A DNA stretch of 7,806 bases from Methanocorpusculum sp. (lineage in GTDB: Archaea > Halobacteriota > Methanomicrobia > Methanomicrobiales > Methanocorpusculaceae). Shown one piece after another: positions 1-6,200 of this stretch (position 1 is its first letter; every line of letters starts with the position of its first letter). Made by a program: the position numbers and the translations under genes. The DNA lies in assembly GCA_029986975.1 (NCBI GenBank), contig DALTWR010000031.1, positions 1-7,806 of the forward strand, given 5' to 3'. Below the pieces are notes generated by a model. That model was given only the letters and a program-made list of their open reading frames with translations, ran no database searches and was not told the DNA's origin.

Positions 1-21
1 GTTACGAACTACATTAGATAT

Positions 22-32
22 CTATTTATATT
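22..32 (+). promoter_or_regulatory. TATA-like box of the winged-helix gene
   Basis: The A/T-rich element CTATTTATATT is centred about 25 bases before the ATG at 52. Archaeal TATA boxes sit about 25-27 bases before the transcription start, so a transcript from this box would begin at or near the ATG and be leaderless. A Shine-Dalgarno-like GGTGAT at 38-43, eight bases before the ATG, argues instead for a start further upstream. The sequence does not decide between the two. Confidence 0.4.
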
Positions 33-51
33 TGTATGGTGATTAGTATAT

Positions 52-291
52 ATGGAAAACATAACCATGCCAAAGTCCTGCATCAGTGTTCTGATGCAGC
101 TGGAGATGTCTGGAGTACAAACGCATAAGGATCTTGTCCTTTCAACCGGACTTGCTCCGCGTACTGTCCGCTATGCTCTGCGCAGATTAAAATCTGAGGG
201 ACTTGTTGTTGAAAAGTTCAACTTCAGGGATGCGCGTCAGTCAATGTACTATCCGACGCGCATAACTGCTCAGGCGCCGGCAGCTGCCTGA
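52..291 (+). CDS. Small winged-helix DNA-binding protein (MarR-like)
   Basis: This 79-residue protein is little more than one winged helix-turn-helix. Residues about 11-22 form the first helix, about 24-50 form the helix-turn-helix with a recognition helix around APRTVRYALRRLKSEGL, and about 51-69 form a wing ending in YYPT. The fold is that of MarR/ArsR-type regulators that bind DNA as dimers. No ligand or metal site and no extra dimerisation domain is visible, so the signal sensed is unknown. The ATG at 52 is preferred because GGTGAT stands eight bases upstream; the in-frame ATG at 67 has no such site. The gene stands alone and faces the proBAC operon, so its target cannot be inferred from an operon partner. 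The stop codon is part of a strong hairpin (282-306). That it binds DNA is fairly sure; its regulatory role is inferred. Confidence 0.75.
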   Translation: MENITMPKSCISVLMQLEMSGVQTHKDLVLSTGLAPRTVRYALRRLKSEGLVVEKFNFRDARQSMYYPTRITAQAPAAA

Positions 292-306
292 ATCTCTCAG
301 GCAGCT
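282..306 (+). terminator. Perfect 10-bp hairpin over the stop codon of the winged-helix gene
   Basis: The arm AGCTGCCTGA (282-291) pairs perfectly with TCAGGCAGCT (297-306) around a five-base loop. The last three bases of the left arm are the TGA stop. Only a short TTT follows directly, so it is not a textbook intrinsic terminator; a T7 run (383-389) lies about 80 bases on. It may mark or protect the 3' end of the transcript. Confidence 0.5.
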
Positions 307-336
307 TTGCCCGCTGCTGACAATGATTGCCTCCTC

Positions 337-389
337 TTTACCCCTCTGGCAGAGGTAAAATCTGCCGCCCCCTCTCAACCTATTTTTTT
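337..389 (+). other. Imperfect hairpin and T7 run in the convergent intergenic region
   Basis: TTTACC (337-342) pairs with GGTAAA (354-359) around an inner TCT/AGA pairing with a CC bulge. A run of seven T (383-389) follows after a C-rich stretch. The region separates the winged-helix gene from the converging proC gene. The T run is the likeliest place for plus-strand transcription to end, since archaeal polymerase terminates at T-rich stretches. No credible gene lies between 292 and 463. Confidence 0.3.
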
Positions 390-415
390 AAATCTTTATT
401 ACTCTTCTCTGTTTT

Positions 416-447
416 GAAAAAAGGAAACAAATTTGTATCCGAAAAAA
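416..447 (-). terminator. Terminator of the proBAC operon
   Basis: Read on the minus strand, the proC stop is followed by a T6 run (447-442), then a near-palindrome GGATACAAATTTGTTTCC (440-423, 16 of 18 positions symmetric), then a second T6 run (422-417). A stem-loop followed by a T run is the classic intrinsic terminator shape, and archaeal polymerases also stop at paired T runs. It lies within 50 bases of the proC stop. Confidence 0.6.
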
Positions 448-463
448 GTGATGATGGGAAAAC

Positions 464-1270
464 TTACTGTATCTTCATCTCAAGCGTGCGGTTATATGAA
501 GCAAGAGCTGCTTCTTTTACGATGCCGCAGAAGTTGAGTTCCTGCAGTTTTTTAACTCCTTCGATGGTTGAACCGCCCGGAGAACAGACTTTGACACGAA
601 GCGCAGACGGTTCTTCTCCCGATTCGAGCGCGAGCTTTGCAGAACCTAACAGCATCTGCTCGACATAGCGTCTGATTTTATCCTTCGGAAGACCGATTTC
701 AAGAGCACCTTCAATCATGCCTTCCATAAACATATCAGCATAAGCCGGAGCGCAGCCGGTAACAACACAGCCTGCATCGATGTACTCTTCATCAATTGCA
801 TCAACGAGACCTGCTTCTGAGAAACACTCAGCAAAGTATGCTGTGTACTGTTTGGCATTCTCTGTTGAGCAGTACATGATAACACCTTCACCAACACTGA
901 CCGGCGTGTTCGGCATAATTCTGATAACAGGGAATTCACATCCTGCATACTCCTGAATTGTTTTGCAGGTAAGAGCGGCTGCCATCGAAACAAGCACAAA
1001 CTCATCTTTGCGTTCTGCAAGAACAGAAGAAATTGCGCCAAGCGTCTCTTTCATCATCTGCGGCTTTACACCAAGCATAATATACTTGCATGATGCAGCA
1101 ACCTCAGCATTTTCTCCCGTATCAGCACCGAGCTTCTTTGCCAGCTCTTCTGCTTTCGCACGGGTACGGTTTGCAAGAAGAATTTCTTTTCCGGAGATTT
1201 TCTTAGAAAGTGCTGATGCTAAAGCACCTCCCATATTTCCCGTTCCAATAAATCCGAATTTGTATTTCAT
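464..1270 (-). CDS. proC: Pyrroline-5-carboxylate reductase
   Basis: This enzyme catalyses the last step of proline synthesis, NAD(P)H-dependent reduction of pyrroline-5-carboxylate to proline, in the cytoplasm. The protein of 268 residues (usual size about 265-280) opens with the dinucleotide-binding FGFIGTGNMGGA and has the NRT segment that helps bind NADPH. It also carries the LGVKPQ and MPNTP motifs and the C-terminal dimerisation and catalytic region, with PAY and SPGGSTIEG. The usual GSGPAY reads GCAPAY here, a mild departure. I choose the ATG at 1270. It gives the family-typical start MKYKFGFIG, and AGGTGA (1284-1279) lies eight bases before it. A GTG at 1282 would add four residues but would itself be part of that ribosome binding site. 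It is the third gene of proBAC, nine bases from the proA stop, and is probably translationally coupled to it. Confidence 0.95.
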   Translation of the reverse strand: MKYKFGFIGTGNMGGALASALSKKISGKEILLANRTRAKAEELAKKLGADTGENAEVAASCKYIMLGVKPQMMKETLGAISSVLAERKDEFVLVSMAAALTCKTIQEYAGCEFPVIRIMPNTPVSVGEGVIMYCSTENAKQYTAYFAECFSEAGLVDAIDEEYIDAGCVVTGCAPAYADMFMEGMIEGALEIGLPKDKIRRYVEQMLLGSAKLALESGEEPSALRVKVCSPGGSTIEGVKKLQELNFCGIVKEAALASYNRTLEMKIQ

Positions 1271-1278
1271 CTGCTTAT

Positions 1279-1284
1279 TCACCT
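1279..1284 (-). promoter_or_regulatory. Ribosome binding site of proC, overlapping the proA stop
   Basis: On the minus strand AGGTGA ends with the TGA stop of proA and stands eight bases before the proC ATG at 1270. It decides for that ATG against the upstream GTG at 1282, and it ties translation of proC to that of proA. Confidence 0.7.
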
Positions 1285-2505
1285 GATCTGCCCGTTTCCA
1301 CGGATGACATATTTGTAGGCATTCAGTTCTCTAAGACCCATGGGACCTCGTGCATGCAGTTTCTGTGTGGAAATTCCCATCTCGCATCCGAGCCCGAACT
1401 CGCCGCCGTCAGTAAACCGTGTGGATGCGTTGATATAAACTGCTGCGCTGTCAACAGCCGCGGCAAATCTGTCTGCAGTCTCTTTGTTTTTCGTGACGAT
1501 GGCTTCTGAATGATGAGTTGAGTGAACTGCAATATGAGATATTGCGCCATCAACACCATCAACAACAGCAACTGCCATGACATAATCGAGGAACTCGGTA
1601 TCAAAATCAGCTGCAGAAGCAGGTTTTCCCATAATTAATCCGGCAGCTGTTGCATCAAGTCTGAACTCAACATTCGGCAGACGCTTTCTCAGCATCGGAA
1701 GGAAAAATGCCGCAGCAGCTCTATCGACAAGGCAGACTTCCATTGCGTTGCAGACAGATGGTCTGCTTGTTTTTGCATTCTCAATGATGGATAATGCCGT
1801 TTCATAGTCAGCATCTTTATCAACATAGATGTGACAGATGCCGGTTCCTGTCTGAATAACCGGAACACGTGCATTTTCCATGCAGCTCTGAATAAGACCT
1901 GCACCGCCGCGCGGAATTAAGAGGTCAACATACCCCGCTGCTTTCATAATCTCCATAGAGCTTTCGCGGCTTGATTCAGCGAGCTGAACAAACTCAGGCG
2001 GAAGGTCAGCTGCCGCAAGTCCTTCCTGCAGGGCTGAAACAATTGCTTTCGCGCTTGCATACGCTTCTTTTCCGCAGCGCAGAACACAGACATTGCCGCT
2101 TTTAAGCGCAAGACCTGCAGCGTCGGATGTTACATTCGGTCTGCTTTCATAAATAATTGCAACAACGCCGAATGGAACTGATACCTTTGAAAGAGACAGA
2201 CCGTTATAGAGTGTACGCTCTTCTAAGATTCTTCCGACCGGATTTTCGAGCGCAATCAGGTCTTTCAGACCTGATGCCATAGATGCAATCCGCTCTTTCG
2301 TAAGAGATAAGCGGTCAATCATCGAGACTGATAAAACGCCTTCTGCTTTTTTCACATCTTCGCTGTTTGCAGAAAGAATGTTGTCAGTGTTTTTAATCAG
2401 GGCATCTGCCATGGATGCGAGTGCTGCATTTTTTGCCTCGCCTGAAAGTGCTGCTGCTGCAGCCTTCAGCGAACGTGCTTTTTCAAGAAGTTCCTGTGTA
2501 GTCAT
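1279..2505 (-). CDS. proA: Gamma-glutamyl phosphate reductase (glutamate-5-semialdehyde dehydrogenase)
   Basis: ProA reduces gamma-glutamyl phosphate, made by ProB, to glutamate-5-semialdehyde with NADPH; the product cyclises to the ProC substrate. The 408-residue protein has the normal family length of about 410-420. It shows the aldehyde-dehydrogenase-fold cofactor region [16 protein letters not shown] (about 110-125), IPRGG (197-201), and [11 protein letters not shown] (219-229). The catalytic cysteine is C252 in [10 protein letters not shown]. The C-terminal signature [15 protein letters not shown] is followed by [15 protein letters not shown]. One usually conserved glycine is cysteine in LRCGKEA (C144), and the usual YG before SxHSE is replaced in HSTHHSEAI; neither touches the catalytic cysteine. 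The start overlaps the proB stop as TAATG, with AAGGGG at 2519-2514 as ribosome binding site, so the two genes are translationally coupled, in keeping with an unstable intermediate passed between their products. Confidence 0.97.
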   Translation of the reverse strand: MTTQELLEKARSLKAAAAALSGEAKNAALASMADALIKNTDNILSANSEDVKKAEGVLSVSMIDRLSLTKERIASMASGLKDLIALENPVGRILEERTLYNGLSLSKVSVPFGVVAIIYESRPNVTSDAAGLALKSGNVCVLRCGKEAYASAKAIVSALQEGLAAADLPPEFVQLAESSRESSMEIMKAAGYVDLLIPRGGAGLIQSCMENARVPVIQTGTGICHIYVDKDADYETALSIIENAKTSRPSVCNAMEVCLVDRAAAAFFLPMLRKRLPNVEFRLDATAAGLIMGKPASAADFDTEFLDYVMAVAVVDGVDGAISHIAVHSTHHSEAIVTKNKETADRFAAAVDSAAVYINASTRFTDGGEFGLGCEMGISTQKLHARGPMGLRELNAYKYVIRGNGQIR

Positions 2506-3281
2506 TATTTCTTCCCCTTAAAGAGTGTTCCAACCTGTTTTCCCTCTAACAGGTCATAGAGCAGTTCCGGTTTTGTTCCGTTCATAATTACCATATCAAT
2601 TCCTGCTTTGGTTACGATATGTGCGGCTTTTACTTTCGTATCCATTCCTCCCGTACCAAGTGCTGAACCGCTTCCTTCAGCAGAAACGGATAAGGTGTCG
2701 ATGTCTTCAACGCAGGTGATAAATTCAGCGTCCGGGTGGTCGCGCGGATTTGCAGAGTAAAGACCGTCGATGTCTGATAAAATAATCAGTAAATCAGCAT
2801 TCACAAGTTTTGCGGTAATTGCTGATAAGGTATCATTTTCTCCAATGGTTGTTTCGATACCGATTTCATCTGTGACAATCGCATCATTTTCATTGATAAT
2901 CGGGATGACCTGAAATTTAAGCAGACGGTCAAGCGTGTTTCTGATATTTTTGGCATGTTTTTCATCCGAGATATCTTCAGCAGTCAGAAGAAGCTGCCCT
3001 ACTGCATGATTATACTCGGAGAAGAGGTGGTCATACGTGTACATCAGTTCACACTGACCAACAGCCGCTGCTGCCTGTTTTGAGGGCATATCCTTCGGAC
3101 GTTCAGACAGTCCGAGTTTTCCAACACCCATACCAATAGCTCCGGAAGACACAATTACAATTTCATGTCCGCTGTTTTTCAGATCACTTAAGATACGGCA
3201 GAGGTCGCCTGTTCTTCTGATATTAAGCCTGCCTCCGGCGTGAGCAAGTGTTGATGTTCCGACTTTAACCACAATCCGCAT
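2505..3281 (-). CDS. proB: Glutamate 5-kinase, short form without PUA domain
   Basis: ProB phosphorylates glutamate on its gamma carboxylate with ATP, the committed and usually proline-inhibited step of proline synthesis. The 258 residues cover only the amino-acid-kinase domain. They show VVKVGTSTL with the phosphate-binding lysine (K6), VSSGAIGMG (about 45-53), the glutamate-binding [16 protein letters not shown], and GTGGMDTKV near the nucleotide site. Many bacterial enzymes are about 370 residues because they add an RNA-binding-like PUA domain; this protein ends right after the kinase domain, as in other short forms. No clear ribosome binding site precedes the ATG at 3281, and the nearest TATA-like box (3313-3320) predicts a leader of about ten bases or less. 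First gene of proBAC. No regulator site is evident, so control is most likely at the enzyme level through proline. Confidence 0.96.
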   Translation of the reverse strand: MRIVVKVGTSTLAHAGGRLNIRRTGDLCRILSDLKNSGHEIVIVSSGAIGMGVGKLGLSERPKDMPSKQAAAAVGQCELMYTYDHLFSEYNHAVGQLLLTAEDISDEKHAKNIRNTLDRLLKFQVIPIINENDAIVTDEIGIETTIGENDTLSAITAKLVNADLLIILSDIDGLYSANPRDHPDAEFITCVEDIDTLSVSAEGSGSALGTGGMDTKVKAAHIVTKAGIDMVIMNGTKPELLYDLLEGKQVGTLFKGKK

Positions 3282-3312
3282 AAATTTTCAGATTAAATGT
3301 TTGACGGGATGT

Positions 3313-3320
3313 AATATAGA
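3313..3320 (-). promoter_or_regulatory. TATA-like box of the proBAC operon
   Basis: On the minus strand TCTATATT lies about 35 bases before the proB ATG, predicting a transcript start near 3290 and a very short leader. An identical box at 3343-3350, thirty bases further upstream, could be a second start. The same octamer precedes the phosphatase gene. Confidence 0.45.
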
Positions 3321-3372
3321 TATGTGCATGACATGGTGCGCAAATATAGATCAGGGTTTGGATGCCGGGCTT

Positions 3373-3379
3373 AAAAAAA
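3373..3379 (-). terminator. T7 run after the phosphatase gene
   Basis: Seven consecutive T on the minus strand begin seven bases after the TGA of the phosphatase gene. No hairpin is associated. The run separates this gene from the proB promoter about 50 bases downstream, so I treat the two as independent transcripts. Confidence 0.45.
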
Positions 3380-3385
3380 GTCAAT

Positions 3386-4063
3386 TCAATAGTTCGTTTT
3401 TGGTGTCTGTTTTCCCGTTTTCCCGAACAGAACATTGCGCACATCAGACGCATTTTGCGCAGACGCTGTATGATATCCGTTTGTGACATCGAAGTCTTTG
3501 CAAAAGCCATATCCATACGTTACGCCGACAAAATCAATCCCGGTCAATTCTGCACCTAAACGGTCATGCTCACTGTCTCCGACAAAAACAGCCTCGGAGG
3601 AGCTGAGGTGAAAACAGGACAGAGCCCTCTCAACCATCGATGCTTTAGAGACTGCAGCATCATCTCCTTTGCCCATTACCAAATCAAAATACTGAATAAG
3701 ACCTGCAGAGGCAAGCATCCGCTCTGCTGTTTCTTTCGGCTTCATTGTTGATAATGCAATAATGCATCCCGATTTCTGTAAATCGGAAAGCAGTTTTTTC
3801 ATTCCGGGATAGACTGATACACACCCGGGATTGTCACGATTATGATTTCGGAATATTTCTACAGCATCAGCATTTTCCTGACCTTCCAGATGATACACGA
3901 TTCTGAAAATATCCTGAATGGGTGTTCCCATCAGACGTTTCAGTTCGCTTCGCTGAAGAAGAGGACGCCCTTGTTTTTCCATCGTATAGTTTATTGAGTC
4001 GAGAAGACCGTCGATTGTGTCAAGAAGCGTTCCGTCGAGATCAAAGATACAAAGAGCATACAT
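3386..4063 (-). CDS. HAD-superfamily phosphatase, phosphoglycolate phosphatase-like
   Basis: A 225-residue haloacid-dehalogenase-type hydrolase with all four catalytic motifs. Motif I is DLDGT, with nucleophile D8 and acid/base D10. Motif II is the S105/T106 region in ALSTMKP. Motif III is K140. Motif IV is GDSEHD with metal ligands D163 and D167. The helical cap between residues about 15 and 85 puts it in subclass C1 with phosphoglycolate phosphatase (Gph), PpaX and beta-phosphoglucomutase-like enzymes. The length of about 220 fits. The substrate cannot be read from the sequence, so phosphoglycolate is only the commonest guess and I give no symbol. The last 12 or so residues, rich in K and T, look like an unconserved tail. 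It sits between purF and proB on the same strand but is bounded by its own TATA-like box and a T7 run, so no functional link to either neighbour is implied. Confidence 0.85.
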   Translation of the reverse strand: MYALCIFDLDGTLLDTIDGLLDSINYTMEKQGRPLLQRSELKRLMGTPIQDIFRIVYHLEGQENADAVEIFRNHNRDNPGCVSVYPGMKKLLSDLQKSGCIIALSTMKPKETAERMLASAGLIQYFDLVMGKGDDAAVSKASMVERALSCFHLSSSEAVFVGDSEHDRLGAELTGIDFVGVTYGYGFCKDFDVTNGYHTASAQNASDVRNVLFGKTGKQTPKTNY

Positions 4064-4110
4064 GGCAGATATTTCCGGATGAGATTATTCATACTATTTT
4101 TCTCCGCATC

Positions 4111-4118
4111 AATATAGA
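4111..4118 (-). promoter_or_regulatory. TATA-like box of the phosphatase gene
   Basis: On the minus strand TCTATATT lies about 48 bases before the ATG at 4063, which predicts a leader of roughly 25 bases. It is identical to the two boxes upstream of proB. A second A/T-rich stretch (CTATAATT, about 4135-4142) is an alternative. Confidence 0.4.
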
Positions 4119-4220
4119 TATTGGGGCAGTGCGGAATTATAGTGTTTACATAACCGATTATTGCCTGATATCTTAGAGGTAAGTTCCCCTCTGCCAAACC
4201 AGCCATGAGAAAATAGTAAA

Positions 4221-4242
4221 TAATAGCTGGCTAATAGCTGGC
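4221..4242. repeat. Tandem 11-bp repeat, two copies
   Basis: TAATAGCTGGC occurs twice without a gap (4221-4231 and 4232-4242), just past the 3' end of purF. On the transcribed minus strand the copies (GCCAGC) can pair with the GGCTGG at 4203-4198, so a stem could form downstream of purF. Confidence 0.7.
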
Positions 4243-4248
4243 AAAAAA
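4243..4248 (-). terminator. T6 run after purF
   Basis: Six T on the minus strand begin ten bases after the purF TAA and are followed by the GCCAGC-type repeats that can fold with a downstream GGCTGG. This is a plausible 3' end for the lsm-rpl37e-purF transcript. Confidence 0.45.
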
Positions 4249-4257
4249 GTTAGGAAG

Positions 4258-5646
4258 TTATTCTTCCAGAAGCGTTATCTTCCGTGCGCGGCATTTTTCG
4301 CAGGGAATGCTGCACGGGTATTCCCCGCTTGCGCAGGCAACACAGAGATCTTCTGCCGGAAGACCGACTGCCTCAATCAGACTGTCTCCATCAATGTACT
4401 CCAATGTTGTCGCGTGAATCTTTTCACGAATCTCTTCGACAGTGTTGTTTGTCGCAATAAGCTCTTTTCTTGTCGGAAGGTCAACACCGAAGTAACATGG
4501 AGCGATAATGGGAGTTGACCCGATTCTCATGTGGACTTCCTCAGCGCCGAAATCTTTTACCATATCAACAATATGAAGAGATGTTGTACCGCGGACAATA
4601 CTGTCATCAACTAATACGACCGATTTTCCTGCGACATGCTGCCGCACCGGATTCAGCTTCATTCTGACCGCATTCTCACGCAGAGACTGCGCAGGCATAA
4701 TAAAGGTTCTTCCGACATATCTGTTCTTTAAAAGACCTTCGCGGTACGGAACGCCTGAAGCACCTGCATAGCCTGTTGCAAATGCAGTACCCGAATCCGG
4801 AACCGGAGATACTAAATCTGCCTTCGGCGGATTTCTGCCTAAGACCTCTCCGATTCTGCGGCGGGCATCATAGACTAAGATGCCGTCGATAACTGAATCC
4901 GGGCGTGCCGTATAGACATACTCAAAAATACAGTGAGCTGTGTGGTCTGCTTTTGCAAACTGCACCGCAGTGTAACTATCAGCTGTCAGAATAAGGAGTT
5001 CTCCAGCAGCAACATCGCGAATCAGTGTTCCGCCAATTATATCCAGCGCCACGCTTTCCGAGACAACTGCAAATCCGGCATCTGTTTTTCCGAAACAAAG
5101 CGGCTTAATGCCTAACGGGTCACGGAAAGCATAAAGAACACCGTCGAGAACTGCACATCCGGTGTATGCACCCTCTAATTTGTGCAGAGCATGGATGACT
5201 GCTTTTTTCGCTTCAACTCCGTGAATCAGTTCCCGGGCAACAAGAGCTGCAATAAGTTCTGCGTTTGATGTAGTAGAAAAGATATGCCCTGCCTCTTCAC
5301 ATTCTGTACGAAGAGCATCCCTGTTAATCAGTGAAGCAGATACCGTAATATCTAATGCGTGACCTTTGAACTGGAAGGATAACGGTTCGATATTTTCACG
5401 GTGTCCGCGGACTGATTTGTCAGAGTAAAGAACCTGACCTACGCCGCATTTTCCCGGTAAGGTCTGCAGTTTTTCCGAGGAGAACACTTCGGAAAGCAGT
5501 CCGGGTGCTTTGTAAACATGGGATTTATTCCCGTCAAAAGTGACTATGCCTGCTGCTTCCTGCCCTCTGTGCTGGAGTGCATGCAGACATAAATAGAGGC
5601 AGTATCCGACATCTTCAGATTGTATGATGCCTGTAATACCGCTCAT
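4258..5646 (-). CDS. purF: Amidophosphoribosyltransferase with a degenerate glutaminase domain
   Basis: PurF makes phosphoribosylamine from PRPP and the amide nitrogen of glutamine, the first step of purine synthesis. Length (462) and two-domain plan are normal. The transferase half is intact: PVPDSGTAFA (281-290), the flexible loop with GRTFIMPAQS (312-321) through KLNPVR (330-335), and the PRPP loop VVLVDDSIVRGTT (343-355). Cysteines matching the 4Fe-4S ligands of the Bacillus enzyme are kept (C239, C384, C435, C438), and C445, C449 and C452 are extra. The glutaminase half is not intact. The nucleophile after Met1 is Ser (MSGITGI, usually MCGI.GI), the GHVRY.T region reads GQVLYSD, HNGN reads VSAS (102-105), and SDTE reads SNAE (127-130). 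I infer loss of glutamine use and reliance on free ammonia. It is last in an operon, 21 bases after rpl37e, with a modest AAGG site. Confidence 0.93.
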   Translation of the reverse strand: MSGITGIIQSEDVGYCLYLCLHALQHRGQEAAGIVTFDGNKSHVYKAPGLLSEVFSSEKLQTLPGKCGVGQVLYSDKSVRGHRENIEPLSFQFKGHALDITVSASLINRDALRTECEEAGHIFSTTSNAELIAALVARELIHGVEAKKAVIHALHKLEGAYTGCAVLDGVLYAFRDPLGIKPLCFGKTDAGFAVVSESVALDIIGGTLIRDVAAGELLILTADSYTAVQFAKADHTAHCIFEYVYTARPDSVIDGILVYDARRRIGEVLGRNPPKADLVSPVPDSGTAFATGYAGASGVPYREGLLKNRYVGRTFIMPAQSLRENAVRMKLNPVRQHVAGKSVVLVDDSIVRGTTSLHIVDMVKDFGAEEVHMRIGSTPIIAPCYFGVDLPTRKELIATNNTVEEIREKIHATTLEYIDGDSLIEAVGLPAEDLCVACASGEYPCSIPCEKCRARKITLLEE

Positions 5647-5667
5647 GGTTATAACCTTTTTTCAGAG

Positions 5668-5841
5668 TTAGTTGTCTCTTGCTTTCTTAAGCCAGTTGTA
5701 CTTCCGCATTTTAGAAGACTTGCCGAATCCGCAGGATGAGCAGACTCCGTTACGTGCATGGAATGACATTTTACCGCAGCGGCGGCAGATAATGTGGGTG
5801 TGCTTGTTGCGCAGACCCATTGATGGTGTACCTTTAGTCAT
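5668..5841 (-). CDS. rpl37e: 50S ribosomal protein L37e
   Basis: A 57-residue basic zinc-ribbon protein of the large ribosomal subunit, found in archaea and eukaryotes only. It begins [17 protein letters not shown]. Four cysteines in two CxxC pairs (C19/C22 and C34/C37) hold zinc, and the Arg/Lys-rich rest, including RRCGKMSFH and the C-terminal [14 protein letters not shown], contacts 23S rRNA. The length matches the archaeal family, and I read the frame directly from the sequence. The start is backed by a good ribosome binding site, GAGGTG (5856-5851), nine bases before the ATG. It lies 20 bases after lsm and 21 before purF. The lsm-rpl37e pair, often with purF, is a recurrent archaeal cluster that joins RNA binding and translation genes to a purine gene. 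Confidence 0.95.
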   Translation of the reverse strand: MTKGTPSMGLRNKHTHIICRRCGKMSFHARNGVCSSCGFGKSSKMRKYNWLKKARDN

Positions 5842-5861
5842 AGTTTATTTCACCTCTATTT

Positions 5862-6089
5862 TTACTCAACAGTAGGAGCAATGAAGATAACATTATCTCC
5901 GCGCACAATAAGTGTACCGAGAGTTGTTTTTCCATTTTCTCCCTCTTCCTCAGCTTTGTCAAGAACCAGGTTCATGTGGACGTCGTAGCCCTGCAGGACT
6001 CCGCGAATCTCCCTTCCGCCTTTCAGCGAAACAATGACGGGCTGGCGGTTTAACACCTGATCTAAAATTTCCAGTGGTCGCTTTGTCAT
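5862..6089 (-). CDS. Sm-like archaeal RNA-binding protein (Lsm/SmAP)
   Basis: A 75-residue Lsm protein, the archaeal relative of eukaryotic Sm proteins and bacterial Hfq, which forms rings that bind U-rich RNA. Sm1 spans about residues 18-46 and contains the RNA-contacting DVHMN (D36, H38, N40). Sm2 is [10 protein letters not shown] (61-70) with the RGDN loop (63-66). A short acidic linker rich in E and G joins them. All key residues are present and the length is normal. A ribosome-binding-like AAGGTAGG stands five bases before the ATG. It is the first gene of the lsm-rpl37e-purF operon and diverges from glnA. Its RNA partners cannot be deduced here. Confidence 0.95.
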   Translation of the reverse strand: MTKRPLEILDQVLNRQPVIVSLKGGREIRGVLQGYDVHMNLVLDKAEEEGENGKTTLGTLIVRGDNVIFIAPTVE

Positions 6090-6109
6090 GGATTTCCTAC
6101 CTTAGCTTC

Positions 6110-6121
6110 TTACTCTTGCAT
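6110..6121 (-). other. Three-codon mini-ORF in the lsm leader
   Basis: On the minus strand ATG CAA GAG TAA lies 20 bases before the lsm ATG and inside the leader predicted from the TATA-like box at 6161-6170. It has no obvious ribosome binding site, so it may be chance. Confidence 0.15.
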
Positions 6122-6160
6122 GGGGCTGACGGCCGCAAAGGCTAGGCTCGTTGAAGAGTG

Positions 6161-6170
6161 TATATTTATT
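6161..6170 (-). promoter_or_regulatory. TATA-like box of the lsm-rpl37e-purF operon
   Basis: On the minus strand AATAAATATA, preceded by a purine-rich CAAA, predicts a transcript start near 6140 and a leader of about 50 bases before lsm. It faces the plus-strand ATAAATAA at 6181-6188, so the two boxes form a compact divergent promoter region. Confidence 0.5.
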
Positions 6171-6180
6171 TGACATATCC

Positions 6181-6188
6181 ATAAATAA
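6181..6188 (+). promoter_or_regulatory. Distal TATA-like box of glnA
   Basis: ATAAATAA would start transcription near 6210 and give glnA a leader of about 80 bases. A nearer candidate (6259-6268) competes. Use of both is possible. Confidence 0.35.
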
Positions 6189-6200
6189 AGATACCGTTCT

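Noticed and set aside
327..668. A 113-codon plus-strand frame overlapping the 3' end of proC
   Set aside because: It is mostly the antisense of proC, with low-complexity composition and no recognisable domain.
1280..1282. GTG as the start of proC
   Set aside because: It is part of the AGGTGA ribosome site for the ATG at 1270, which gives the usual N-terminus.
1388..2080. ProA as an inactivated enzyme because of LRCGKEA and the altered YG before HSEAI
   Set aside because: The catalytic cysteine, cofactor motifs and C-terminal signature are all intact, so these look like tolerated lineage differences.
3265..3559. Short frames on both strands between proB and the phosphatase
   Set aside because: They overlap the conserved end of the phosphatase gene or the proB promoter and show no family features.
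337..4195. A dispersed repeat suggested by CCCCTCTG and AGAGGTAA in both 337-359 and 4175-4195
   Set aside because: The two sites share only these short words in different order and spacing; two copies of such words are not enough to call a repeat family.
3922..4206. Short frames on both strands upstream of the phosphatase gene
   Set aside because: They overlap its 5' end in other frames, and the non-overlapping part holds promoter and repeat elements; nothing resembles a protein family.
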